Assembly: GCA_022340585.1 (NCBI GenBank)
Contig: JAJDNS010000191.1
Location: 1-33,073, forward strand
DNA from: Acidobacteriota bacterium
Lineage (GTDB): Bacteria > Acidobacteriota > Vicinamibacteria > Fen-336
DNA length: 33,073 nt
Direction: 5' to 3'
A program made the position numbers and the translations under genes. Of this stretch, positions 1-7,334 are shown piece after piece (within the stretch, counting starts at the first letter, position 1; each line of letters opens with the position of its first letter). A model generated the notes under the pieces. The model was not told the origin of the DNA. It was given only the letters and a program-made list of their open reading frames with translations, and searched no databases.

Positions 1-954
1 CTGAGCGTGGTGATCCCGTGCTTCAACGAGTCGGCGGTCCTGCCTCTCCTTCACGAGCGTCTCAGGACGGTGCTTTCCACCCTCGGCCCGACGTGGGAGG
101 TGCTCCTCGTCGACGACGGCTCGACGGACGACACCTGGCGCCAGCTCGCGGAGTTCAACCGTCGAGACGGTCGCTTCAAGGCGGTGGGCTTGTCCCGCAA
201 CTTTGGCCATCAGACGGCCGTCGCGGCCGGGCTGGCCCATGCGCAGGGAGACGTCGTGGCCGTGCTGGACGCCGACCTTCAGGACCCCCCCGAGCTCCTC
301 GGCGAGTGCTTGGAGTGCTGGCGAGACGGGGACGATGTCGTCTACCTGGTGCGGCAGAAGCGGAAGGAGGGGCTGCTCAAGCGCGCCCTCTACTCTACGT
401 TCTACCGCCTCCTGGACCACTTCTCGGCGGTGCGCGTTCCCCGGGACTCGGGCGACTTCTCCCTGATGGACCGACGCGTCGTGGATGTCGTCGTCTCCAT
501 GCCGGAGCGGCATCTCTTCCTCCGGGGCATGCGCGCGTGGGCTGGCTTTCGTCAGCACGCCCTTCCCTACGAGCGACCCGCCCGGGCCGCGGGCGACACC
601 AAGTACCCGCTGGTGAAGCTCGTTGGGCTCGCCGCCGACGGGCTCTTCTCCTTCAGCATCATCCCCCTGCGTCTGGCCACCTGGTTCGGGCTTCTGAGCG
701 TCCTCGCGGCGTCGGCGTGGGGCCTGTTCGTCCTGGTCTGGCGGATTCTGGGCTTCAGCTTCCTCGGACACACCGCCTCCGAGCTTCCCGGCTGGACCGG
801 CGGCGTGCTCCTGGCCATCCTGTTCGGGAGCATCCAGCTGATGTTTCTCGGGGTCCTCGGAGAGTACGTGGGGCGGATCTACGAGGAGACGAAGGGACGA
901 CCTCGCTGGGTCGTCAGGTCGCTCCACGGACTCCCCGGGGCCGACCGCTCCTGA
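1..954 (+). CDS. GT2 polyprenyl-phosphate glycosyltransferase (5' partial)
   Basis: This protein most likely transfers a sugar from a nucleotide donor to a polyprenyl phosphate at the inner face of the cytoplasmic membrane, as in the GtrB/ArnC/DPM1 branch of family GT2. The reading frame is open to the first base of the window and begins LSVVIPCFNES, so only a few N-terminal residues are missing. Counting from the GTG at 7, the GT-A fold shows a DDGSTDDT donor loop near residue 36 and the metal-binding DADLQDPPE near residue 88. A region around 145-200 carries PRDSGDFSLMDRR and YERPARAAGDTKY. Two hydrophobic segments (about 223-247 and 265-285) end in GEYVGRIYEETKGRPRWV, which is characteristic of this branch. 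It converges on the methyltransferase that ends at 1000. The actual sugar and acceptor cannot be told from sequence. Confidence 0.9.
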   Translation: MSVVIPCFNESAVLPLLHERLRTVLSTLGPTWEVLLVDDGSTDDTWRQLAEFNRRDGRFKAVGLSRNFGHQTAVAAGLAHAQGDVVAVLDADLQDPPELLGECLECWRDGDDVVYLVRQKRKEGLLKRALYSTFYRLLDHFSAVRVPRDSGDFSLMDRRVVDVVVSMPERHLFLRGMRAWAGFRQHALPYERPARAAGDTKYPLVKLVGLAADGLFSFSIIPLRLATWFGLLSVLAASAWGLFVLVWRILGFSFLGHTASELPGWTGGVLLAILFGSIQLMFLGVLGEYVGRIYEETKGRPRWVVRSLHGLPGADRS

Positions 955-999
955 ACAATTGGGGCGGGCAGCCGTGAAGAACGGGTCCGCGCTCCCGAG

Positions 1000-1791
1000 T
1001 CACTCCGCCGCGCCCCGCAGGCGCGCGGCGAGAAGGGCCGAGGTGCCGAGCGGAGGACGCGACAGGAGGGTCGTCTCGGTCGCCATGAGCGCATGAAGGA
1101 CGCCGTTGGCGAGAACCCCCGGCGGAGTGAAGCCCCGCTTCAAGGTTCCGGGGCCCGGGTTCTCTCCGACCACGAGCCGCCTCAGCGCGAGGAGGGGCAC
1201 CAGGCTCATTCCCCAGTACCGCACGTCGAGCACGTCACAGGGCAAGGGCCCGACCTCGGCGACCAGGCTCGCCCGGTCATAGCGGCGCACGTGACCCTGG
1301 GCCCGGTCGTAGGCGCTGAAGAGCCATTGGAGAGCGGGCACATTGAGGAGGAGATGACCCCGCGGCCGCAGGTGACGCAGGGAGGCGGCCAGCAGCTCTC
1401 GGGGATGCTCGACGTGCTCGATGACGTCAAACAAGCACACCACATCGTACCGACCGACCAGTTCCGGCTCCTCCTGCAGGACATCGTAGTAGAGGGTGCG
1501 CCCGCGCCCGGCCTTGGCACTCTCGAGAGCAGTCTGGTTGACATCGGTGAGGTCGACCGTCCATCGAGTCGCCTCTTCGAGCTGTCCGCGGAGGACGCCG
1601 GCCCCACCTCCGACATCGAGAACGCGCAGTGGCTCCGTCCGGCGCAGGCCAATGCGCTCGACCATCCGCCGCGCCGCGGCGAAACGCCAGTGGACCCAGA
1701 AGTGAGACGACTCCCCCATCTCGTACCACTCGTCCGGAAACGCGCTGTCACGGACCTCCGAGATGAACTCGATCATCTGCTCTGACCCCAT
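1000..1791 (-). CDS. class I SAM-dependent methyltransferase
   Basis: This is a Rossmann-fold methyltransferase of the Methyltransf_11/23 type, about 263 aa if the ATG at 1791 is used. Motif I is VLDVGGGAG (residues 58-66), acidic ribose-binding residues lie near 80-83, and DVVCLFDVIEHVEHP (about 116-130) matches motif II/post-I. The C-terminal third is more hydrophobic and includes VLDVRYWGMSLVPLLALRRL. Proteins of this shape often sit in glycan or lipid biosynthesis clusters, and here the neighbour on the opposite strand is a polyprenyl-linked glycosyltransferase, so sugar or lipid methylation is plausible but not shown. The start is uncertain: ATG at 1791 and ATG at 1776 (MIEFISEV) are both possible, and neither has a strong Shine-Dalgarno. 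An in-frame extension to 1860 looks non-coding. Confidence 0.85.
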   Translation of the reverse strand: MGSEQMIEFISEVRDSAFPDEWYEMGESSHFWVHWRFAAARRMVERIGLRRTEPLRVLDVGGGAGVLRGQLEEATRWTVDLTDVNQTALESAKAGRGRTLYYDVLQEEPELVGRYDVVCLFDVIEHVEHPRELLAASLRHLRPRGHLLLNVPALQWLFSAYDRAQGHVRRYDRASLVAEVGPLPCDVLDVRYWGMSLVPLLALRRLVVGENPGPGTLKRGFTPPGVLANGVLHALMATETTLLSRPPLGTSALLAARLRGAAE

Positions 1792-2061
1792 GCTGCCCGG
1801 CAGGAACAGCCCACGTGCCCCATAGAGGCTGCGCGGCGGCTGGCTCCCGACGCGGCACACGCGCCGGGGCCAGTCATTCCGTGTGCGGCCCGGCGTCGCC
1901 CCCCGGAGGATACCCGTGTCGTCCCACCGCCGTCGAGATACCGGGCGAAGAACGTCACTCTCCGGCTCGAGCGCTCCGCGCGGCGGGACGGACCAGGGGG
2001 TCGCGCATGGAACCGGCTAGACGAAAAGCGGATAGGCAGCCACACGGCGGTGACGGCCACG

Positions 2062-2077
2062 TGTGATCGGCGTCACT
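2062..2077 (+). promoter_or_regulatory. CRP/FNR-type dyad TGTGA-N6-TCACT
   Basis: The sequence TGTGATCGGCGTCACT matches the TGTGA-N6-TCACA pattern of CRP-family operators at nine of ten arm positions. It is about 100 bp upstream of the lipoprotein start, a reasonable distance for an activator site. No crp-like gene is in this window, so the assignment rests on sequence match alone. Confidence 0.4.
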
Positions 2078-2097
2078 CACCTCGACGCCGAGGTGAG
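2076..2097. promoter_or_regulatory. perfect 9-bp inverted repeat, candidate operator
   Basis: CTCACCTCG at 2076-2084 is followed after four bases (ACGC) by its exact reverse complement at 2089-2097. It overlaps the right end of the CRP-like site and ends 77 bp before the lipoprotein ATG. No run of T follows on either side, so an operator fits better than an intrinsic terminator. Confidence 0.4.
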
Positions 2098-2174
2098 CAG
2101 GCGCACACGCCCGTGCTCCCTCCCGCCCCACAATCGCCCTGCCCGGGGTAGATGCTCCGGAGGGAGAGGAGATC

Positions 2175-2915
2175 ATGCACCGTGCGCCCAGCTTGCTGAC
2201 CCTGGTCATCGCCGTGGCCGCGGTGAGTCTGGTGTCCTGCGGAGGCGAGAGCCCGGCCTCGCCTTCCGGCGCCGGCGGGGTCACCGTCGAGGGTGTCCTC
2301 CTGGGAGAGAGCGCCGCGTTCACGTCCTCGTCGTCGGGGAACTCGAGCGATGGGCCGATCACCGTGGAGGTCGTGGGCACCGAGCTCAGCGTCACGATCT
2401 CGGGAAACGGGACCTTCAAGATCGAGGACATCCCGGAGGGCGGCATCACCCTGCGCTTCATCCAGGACGGCACGGTCCTGAGCGAGATCAGCATCCCCTA
2501 CTCCCCAGACGGCACGACGGTCAAGATCGTCGTCAAGAAGGAGGGCTCCGTCATCGTGCTGATCGACCTGAAGCTGGAAGACGACGATGACGACGACTCG
2601 GACGACAGCGCCAGCGGGAGCTGCATGATCGACGGCGGGCGTGAAGGCGACCGGATCGAGCTCGAAGGAGACGTCCTCTCGGGTGGCGGCGAGGCCTTCG
2701 AGATGACGACCAACCGGGCCAGCAAGCCCGTCCACGTCGACGCCTCCAACGCGGACTTCAAGTGCAACGGGAACACGGCCGGCGACCGGGAGTGCCACGA
2801 GGCGGTGGAGCCCGGAGCGAAGGTCCACGTCCGCGGCACGCTCAAGGAGTGCGGCTCGGGCAGCGCCGAGGTCACCGCAACCCAGGTCAAGGTCCAGAAG
2901 GCGGCCAGCAGCTGA
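2175..2915 (+). CDS. secreted lipoprotein with OB-like C-terminal domain
   Basis: This 246-aa protein starts with a type II signal peptide. The hydrophobic stretch (about 6-20) ends in the lipobox LVSC, so Cys22 would be lipidated and the protein anchored to a membrane facing the periplasm or the surface. Residues of about 35-132 form a beta-rich segment with GTFKIEDIPEGGITLRFI, resembling carboxypeptidase-regulatory-like or Ig-like folds. A strongly acidic linker (EDDDDDDSDDS, about 135-145) follows. Residues 157-242 resemble the DUF5666 type, with DRIELEGDVLSGG and GAKVHVRGTLKECG. The ATG at 2175 has a good Shine-Dalgarno (GGAGGGAGAGGAGATC). The barrel-protein gene begins 35 bp downstream and is probably co-transcribed. 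The biochemical role is unknown. Confidence 0.8.
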   Translation: MHRAPSLLTLVIAVAAVSLVSCGGESPASPSGAGGVTVEGVLLGESAAFTSSSSGNSSDGPITVEVVGTELSVTISGNGTFKIEDIPEGGITLRFIQDGTVLSEISIPYSPDGTTVKIVVKKEGSVIVLIDLKLEDDDDDDSDDSASGSCMIDGGREGDRIELEGDVLSGGGEAFEMTTNRASKPVHVDASNADFKCNGNTAGDRECHEAVEPGAKVHVRGTLKECGSGSAEVTATQVKVQKAASS

Positions 2916-2950
2916 GTTTCGGGGACACCATACGAAACTCCCTCCGCCCG

Positions 2951-3499
2951 ATGGGAGCCACGCCGGCGCGGCATGCCGTCCCGGCGCTGCTTGCTCTCTC
3001 GCTGGCGACGGCGCAGCCGGTATCAGCGTGGCCCGTGACGCCAGCTCCGGCGCCCGACCTCTTCGGCGGATACTCCTACACCCGCGCCGGCGAGGCCGGC
3101 CTCCACGGCTGGCACGTGGCCGGCTCGTACCCCCTGCGCACCTCTCTCCGCCTCGTCGGCGACCTGAGCGGACACTACGGATCCTTTGCCCAGGCCGACC
3201 TCGGCCAGCTCACCTTCATGGCGGGGGCGCGGTGGATCTGGGCGAAGGGCCGCTTCGTGCCCTTCGCAGAGGTGCTCCTCGGCGGCACTCGGACGAAGAC
3301 GAGCGTGGCCCTGCCCGGCGGATCGATCAGCGACAGCGACACCGACTGGGGCCTGGCCCTGGGCGGTGGCCTGGACTATCGCGTGACGGGCCCCTGGGCG
3401 GCCCGGGCCCAGGTCGATCTCCTCGTGCTCCGGGCCGAAGGAGCATGGGAGAGCGATCCCCGCCTCTCCCTGGGCGTCGTCTACCGTATCGGCGAGTAG
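2951..3499 (+). CDS. small outer-membrane beta-barrel protein
   Basis: This protein of about 182 aa has an N-terminal signal peptide with a hydrophobic core (about 10-20) and probable cleavage after QPVSA near residue 26. The mature part consists of alternating strands with aromatic and glycine residues: DLFGGYSYTRAG, WHVAGSYPL, LTFMAGARWIWAKG, FVPFAEVLLGGTRT, WGLALGGGLDYRV and LSLGVVYRIGE. This is the pattern of an eight-stranded OmpA/OmpW-like barrel. The ATG at 2951 is preferred because it opens directly into the signal peptide, although its ribosome binding site is weak. It follows the lipoprotein gene by 35 bp on the same strand, so the two may form an envelope pair. The function is not known. 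Confidence 0.7.
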   Translation: MGATPARHAVPALLALSLATAQPVSAWPVTPAPAPDLFGGYSYTRAGEAGLHGWHVAGSYPLRTSLRLVGDLSGHYGSFAQADLGQLTFMAGARWIWAKGRFVPFAEVLLGGTRTKTSVALPGGSISDSDTDWGLALGGGLDYRVTGPWAARAQVDLLVLRAEGAWESDPRLSLGVVYRIGE

Positions 3500-3511
3500 G
3501 CGCGTTGCCTT

Positions 3512-4540
3512 TCAGTCGATCCGGGACTGCCCCTGCTCCAGCGCGAGCAGCCTCTGCTTGCGCCAGAGCCCGCCGCCGTATCCCCCGAGGCGGCCGTCCG
3601 CGTTCACCACGCGGTGGCAGGGGATGACGATGGCGATGCGGTTCATGCCGTTCGCCTGCCCGACCGCCCGGACCGCGTCCGGCGACCGCACGCTCTTCGC
3701 CAGTTGCTTGTAGGAGCGCGTCTCCCCGTACGGAATGCGCTGCAGGGCGTTCCAGACCCGCTGCTGGAAGTCGGAGCCCACGATCTGGAGGGGCACCGTG
3801 AACTCCCGGAGATCCCCGGCGAAGTAGCCGTCCATCTCGTCCTTGGTCTGGCGCAGGTGGTCGTTGTCACCGGGAACGAGGGAGAGCTTGAACCGCCTCC
3901 CCAGAATCGAGAGCTGCCGCTCCAGCATCCGGCGATCCGTGAACTCGAGCAGGCAGAGTCCCTCGTCGGTGGCCCCGGCGACCATTGGGCCGATGGGCGT
4001 ACGCAACCAGGCCACGCGGATGAACTCGCCCCTGCGTCCGCGTCCCGGGGGCGTGCCGAAGTGGCGGCTGAAGGCCTCGCGGAAGCCGCTCAGCGACTCG
4101 TAGCCGGCGTCGTAGGCGACGGAGTCGAGATCGGCCCCCTCGCGAAGTTGCTCGAGGGCCCCCCCCAGGCGCCGGGCCCGGCAGTAGGCGTCGAAGGTCA
4201 TTCCGTAGTTCCTCTGGAAGTGGCGCCGCACCCTTTCCGGGGTGAGGCCCATGGCTCGCAGGTCGGCCGACCGGATTCGCCGCTCGGGATCGGCGTCCAC
4301 CATGGCCAGCAGTCGTTCGACCCAGTCGGGCGGACGCCCGTCGGTCTCCAGGGGTCGACAACGCTGGCAGGGCCGATAGCCGGCGAACACCGCGCGGTCC
4401 ACCGAAGGAAAGAACTCGATGTTCCGCCGCAGGGGCTTGCGGGCCGGGCACGAGGGGCGGCAGAAGATGCCGGTGGTCCGGACGCCGGTGTAGAAGAGCC
4501 CGTCGTAGGAGGCGTCCTTGGCGAAGAAGGCCCGCTCCAT
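3512..4540 (-). CDS. ada: Ada: bifunctional DNA methyl-repair protein and transcription activator
   Basis: Ada removes methyl groups from DNA phosphotriesters and from O6-methylguanine onto its own cysteines, and when methylated activates the adaptive response. All three modules are present in about 342 aa. The N-terminal zinc domain has RTTGIFCRPSCPARKP and RPCQRC, giving the four zinc cysteines C27, C31, C58 and C61. An AraC-type helix-turn-helix follows (about 80-165, with RVRRHFQRNYGMTFDAYCRARRL and DSVAYDAGYESLSGFREAFSRHFG). The C-terminal methyltransferase domain carries the active-site motif IPCHRV with C308. The ATG at 4540 opens right before the zinc domain; a GTG at 4576 (in frame, VTNAQTS) is an alternative start. 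It lies about 100 bp downstream of the winged-helix methyltransferase on the same strand. No alkB or alkA is adjacent. Confidence 0.95.
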   Translation of the reverse strand: MERAFFAKDASYDGLFYTGVRTTGIFCRPSCPARKPLRRNIEFFPSVDRAVFAGYRPCQRCRPLETDGRPPDWVERLLAMVDADPERRIRSADLRAMGLTPERVRRHFQRNYGMTFDAYCRARRLGGALEQLREGADLDSVAYDAGYESLSGFREAFSRHFGTPPGRGRRGEFIRVAWLRTPIGPMVAGATDEGLCLLEFTDRRMLERQLSILGRRFKLSLVPGDNDHLRQTKDEMDGYFAGDLREFTVPLQIVGSDFQQRVWNALQRIPYGETRSYKQLAKSVRSPDAVRAVGQANGMNRIAIVIPCHRVVNADGRLGGYGGGLWRKQRLLALEQGQSRID

Positions 4541-4643
4541 CTCCGCGGTCTCGAGACTGGTCTGTGCGTTCGTCACACCACACAGACTACGCGGCCGGCG
4601 CCGGTGCTTCCACCGAAATCCCGACGTCGAATTCGACGGGCCC

Positions 4644-5744
4644 CTACGCCGGCCGGGCCCGGTAGTAGAGGTTCTGGATGTCGCCCTCGATCTCGGTGAC
4701 GTCCACCCGGCCGAGGCCGGCCTCGGCCAGGAGCTCGCGGGCCTTCTGCTCGCCCCACATCGTCCCGAGCCCCTCACCCCCCTCCGAGAGCGACACCGTC
4801 ATGCAGTGCATGGTCGAGATCGTGTAGAAGGCGACTCCGATCGGGTGGTCGTGGTTCTCGTGGAGGTGGCTCGAGGCCTTGATGTCCACCATCATGAACT
4901 CCCCGCCCGGACGCAACGCCCGAGCGATGTTCTTCAGGACCCGTCGCGGCTTCACCTGGTCGTGGATGGCGTCGAAGGCGAACACGAGATCGTAGCGCCC
5001 GAAGACGTCCAGGGTTGCGAGGTCGCGGGCCTCGAAGCGGACGTTGGCCAGGCCCCAGACCTCGGCCTCCGCCCGCGCGGCCTCGATCGCCTCCTTCGAG
5101 ATGTCGTATCCCACGAACCGGCTCCGCGGGAAGGCCCGGGCCATCACGTTGGCGGCGTGACCCCGACCACAGCCCACGTCGGCGACGTCGATCCCCTCCT
5201 CGAGGCGGCGCTGCAGGTCGGGGAAGGTGGGGAGCGTCTTCTGGACGAGCGTGGCGTCGACGACCTGGCCCGAGTCCTCGGACTGGATCGCGAAGAACCG
5301 TGGGTAGGCCGAGTAGGGCAATCCCCCGCCACGACGGAAGCACTCGACGATTCCGTCCTCGACGCTGCCCAGGAGGGCGACGTACTGGCTGATCGTCGCG
5401 AGGTTGTCGGGCCCGGCGGCCCGCGTGAGGCTGGCGGCGTGCTCGGAGGGCAGCCGGTAGGTGGATCGGGCCGGATCGTGCTCGACAACCCTGCCGAGCA
5501 CCATTGCCCCGAGCCATTCCCGCACGTAGCGTTCCTGCAGCCCCGCCGCCTCGGCAATCTCGAGCGACGTGGAGGGTGGCCTCCCCGCCATGGTCTCGAA
5601 GAGGCCGGTGCGGTGCCCCACACTGACCATGAGAGCCAGGCACCCGTCGTTGACCACCCCCACCATCCGCTCCGCGAAGGCTTCGGCGCGGTCCGGACGC
5701 GACTGCGCCTGCTCGATCTCTTGAATGCTAAGCTGACTCGCCAT
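4644..5744 (-). CDS. SAM-dependent methyltransferase with N-terminal winged helix
   Basis: This 366-aa protein resembles the small-molecule methyltransferases with an N-terminal winged-helix dimerisation region, as in mycobacterial Rv2258c. Residues of about 20-110 are helical with a winged-helix pattern (TSLEIAEAAGLQERYVREWLGAM). The Rossmann part has motif I DVADVGCGRGHAAN (about 187-200), VGYDIS (about 211-216), YDLVFAFDAIHD (about 251-262) and LRPGGEFMMVD (about 278-287). The ATG at 5744 is preceded by a strong Shine-Dalgarno (GGGGGGAGGCAAG). An in-frame extension to an ATG at 5831 is open but has no good ribosome site. The gene is divergent from the membrane winged-helix regulator at 5894, and the 150-bp gap carries the shared regulatory element described separately. 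The substrate is unknown. Confidence 0.85.
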   Translation of the reverse strand: MASQLSIQEIEQAQSRPDRAEAFAERMVGVVNDGCLALMVSVGHRTGLFETMAGRPPSTSLEIAEAAGLQERYVREWLGAMVLGRVVEHDPARSTYRLPSEHAASLTRAAGPDNLATISQYVALLGSVEDGIVECFRRGGGLPYSAYPRFFAIQSEDSGQVVDATLVQKTLPTFPDLQRRLEEGIDVADVGCGRGHAANVMARAFPRSRFVGYDISKEAIEAARAEAEVWGLANVRFEARDLATLDVFGRYDLVFAFDAIHDQVKPRRVLKNIARALRPGGEFMMVDIKASSHLHENHDHPIGVAFYTISTMHCMTVSLSEGGEGLGTMWGEQKARELLAEAGLGRVDVTEIEGDIQNLYYRARPA

Positions 5745-5755
5745 CTTGCCTCCCC

Positions 5756-5773
5756 CCCGAGCCCATGCTCGGG
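5756..5773 (-). promoter_or_regulatory. hairpin in the methyltransferase 5' leader
   Basis: CCCGAGC at 5756-5762 and GCTCGGG at 5767-5773 are perfect complements with a four-base loop. In the leftward transcript the base of this stem overlaps the G-rich Shine-Dalgarno of the methyltransferase gene, so folding could limit ribosome access. Such stems also arise by chance in G+C-rich DNA. Confidence 0.4.
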
Positions 5774-5784
5774 CTCGAATGTGC

Positions 5785-5834
5785 AGAAGATCGTCCGAGG
5801 ACGGGGTCCGCGCTTCGCTCGTTCCGGCCATTTC
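5785..5834. repeat. shared divergent-promoter element, copy A
   Basis: This stretch of about 50 bp is closely similar to 23407-23457. Both begin AGAAGATCG and end with the identical 17-mer CTCGTTCCGGCCATTTC; the middle aligns with small gaps. Both copies lie in the gap between two divergent genes, 41 bp (here) and 56 bp (copy B) from the start codon of the leftward gene. The element ends in a CGGCCA half-site that is repeated in the dyad just to its right. Confidence 0.75.
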
Positions 5835-5854
5835 CCGGTGCTGTTCCCCCACGG

Positions 5855-5874
5855 CATGGCCGATTCCGGCCATG
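5855..5874. promoter_or_regulatory. candidate operator, CATGGCCG-N4-CGGCCATG
   Basis: CATGGCCG (5855-5862) and CGGCCATG (5867-5874) form a perfect 8-bp inverted repeat around ATTC. The core TGGCCG-N4-CGGCCA recurs exactly at 23475-23490. The sequence TTCCGGCCAT also occurs twice here, at 5822 and 5864, 42 bp apart (about four helical turns). The dyad ends 19 bp before the regulator start at 5894, so a bound protein could block or position transcription of both flanking genes. Autoregulation by the adjacent winged-helix protein is an inference. Confidence 0.6.
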
Positions 5875-5893
5875 GGTTAGGATGGCGGCGGGC

Positions 5894-7282
5894 ATGAGCA
5901 CTTCCCCAGAGACGCCACCGCGCTACCGGTTCGGGGAGTTCACCCTCTCCCCCGCCCGGCGCTGCCTCCGCCACCGGGGCAGCGAGGTCCCCCTCATCCC
6001 CCGCTACCTCGATCTGCTCCTGATGCTCGTGGAGCGCCGCTCCGAGGCGCTGCGCCGCCAGGAGATCTTCGACCGCGTGTGGTCGGACGTCGTGGTCTCG
6101 GACGGGGCACTGACCCAGGCCATCCGGACCCTTCGACGGGCCCTGGGTGAGGACGGGGCCGGCGGTGTCTTCATCCGCACCGTCTCCCGCCACGGCTACC
6201 AGTTCGTCTGCCCCGTGATCGAAGAGGACGACACCGGCGCAGAGGTGGAGGCGCGGAAGCCCGAGACACCGGCTTCGCCCCCGGGGGACGGGACCGGAGA
6301 CCGTCGAGCAGACCTGGTCGCGCGGCTCTGCGCAGCCGAGACGCCGGAGGAGGCGCGCCAGGAGGCCGCGGAGGAGCTCCACCGCCTGGGCACGGTCGAC
6401 GCCTTGCGGAGCCTGGACCGGCGTCCGGGCCACGGCCGGGCCTGGGCGCACCTTCGCGACTCCCGCTGGGAGGTGGCGGGGGCGGGACCGGTGCCCCTCC
6501 TCGAGCCCTCGGCCGGGCCGGCGGCCTGGAGAGAGCTCGTGGCACTCCGCTTGCGGCGGGCGCGCCGCCTCGTCGCCGCGCGCTGGGCCTCGGCCTCGGC
6601 CGGCGGCGCGGTGGCGGGCCTCGTCGCGGGGCTCCTCGGCGGGGTCCTGATGACGCTCCTGTCCGGCGCCGGGCTCCCCCCCGCCTCGCTCCTGCTGGGT
6701 CTCGGTCTCGTGGGGACACTCATGGGCGGCCTCGGGGCGGCCGGGGTCGGCAGCGGGCTGGCCGCGGCGGAGGCCCTGGTCCGCTCGTGGAGGACGCCCG
6801 CGCTGGTCGCGCTCGGCGCCGTCGGCGGGGGGCTGGTCGGGGCACTGACCCGCCGCCTCGCCGATGCCCTCGTCGAGGCCATCTTCGCCGTGCCCGCACT
6901 GGACCTCGCCGGCGGGATCGAAGGCGCGGTGATCGGCGCGGCGGCGGGCCTGGGGTACGGCCTCTCGACCTCGCGACCCAGCGGAGGCATGGCGACACCC
7001 CGGGGGACGTCGCGCGTGCGCGTCAGCCTGGTCACCGGGCTCGCGTGCGCCGTGGCCGCGGCCCTGCTGTGCGCCGGCGGATTCCGCCTGGGAGCGCAGA
7101 GCCTTCGATCGGTGGTGGCGGGCTTCCCGAACACCCAGGTGCGGTTTGAGGCCTTCGCCCCGCTGACGGGCGAAACGAGGGTGGGCCGTCGAACTCTGGC
7201 CGCGCTCGGGGCCGCCGAGGGGCTGCTCTTCGGAGTGGGCCTGGCCGCCGGCCTCACGCGCCGCCCCAGCCGGGACCCGTGA
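5894..7282 (+). CDS. winged-helix transcriptional regulator with polytopic membrane C-terminus
   Basis: This 462-aa protein begins with an OmpR/CadC-type winged helix (about 10-106): YRFGEFTLSPARRCLRHRG, IPRYLDLLLMLVERR, LTQAIRTLRRALG and the wing FIRTVSRHGYQFVCPV. A charged linker and a short helical region (HEAT-like at about 150-175: ETPEEARQEAAEELHRLGTVDALRSL) follow. From about 236 on there are roughly six Gly/Ala-rich hydrophobic segments (236-258, 264-292, 301-318, 335-357, 377-400, 437-455). It looks like a membrane-bound one-component regulator, but unlike CadC or ToxR it crosses the membrane several times. The ATG at 5894 is chosen because it opens just before the domain; ATG 5882 is four codons upstream. 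It is divergent from the methyltransferase at 5744. The signal sensed is unknown. Confidence 0.8.
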   Translation: MSTSPETPPRYRFGEFTLSPARRCLRHRGSEVPLIPRYLDLLLMLVERRSEALRRQEIFDRVWSDVVVSDGALTQAIRTLRRALGEDGAGGVFIRTVSRHGYQFVCPVIEEDDTGAEVEARKPETPASPPGDGTGDRRADLVARLCAAETPEEARQEAAEELHRLGTVDALRSLDRRPGHGRAWAHLRDSRWEVAGAGPVPLLEPSAGPAAWRELVALRLRRARRLVAARWASASAGGAVAGLVAGLLGGVLMTLLSGAGLPPASLLLGLGLVGTLMGGLGAAGVGSGLAAAEALVRSWRTPALVALGAVGGGLVGALTRRLADALVEAIFAVPALDLAGGIEGAVIGAAAGLGYGLSTSRPSGGMATPRGTSRVRVSLVTGLACAVAAALLCAGGFRLGAQSLRSVVAGFPNTQVRFEAFAPLTGETRVGRRTLAALGAAEGLLFGVGLAAGLTRRPSRDP

Positions 7283-7334
7283 CGGATCCGCTCTCGGGCG
7301 CGGGCCCGGGGCGAGGCGGGACTGCCGTGGGGAG

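Larger units (their letters stand above)
1861..2174. other. intergenic region upstream of the lipoprotein gene
   Basis: About 310-380 bp without a convincing gene separates two divergently transcribed genes. Short open frames on both strands have no ribosome binding site and no recognisable product. It does hold a CRP-like dyad (2062-2077), a perfect 9-bp inverted repeat (2076-2097) and the Shine-Dalgarno of the downstream lipoprotein gene. Confidence 0.6.

Noticed and set aside
1093..1785. A 230-codon plus-strand frame over the first methyltransferase
   Set aside because: It is antisense to clear methyltransferase motifs and shows no recognisable domain or ribosome site.
2051..2063. GACGGCCACGTG shared with about 13100-13111
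   Set aside because: A 12-base G+C-rich match between two intergenic spots with no further similarity around it; it can arise by chance.
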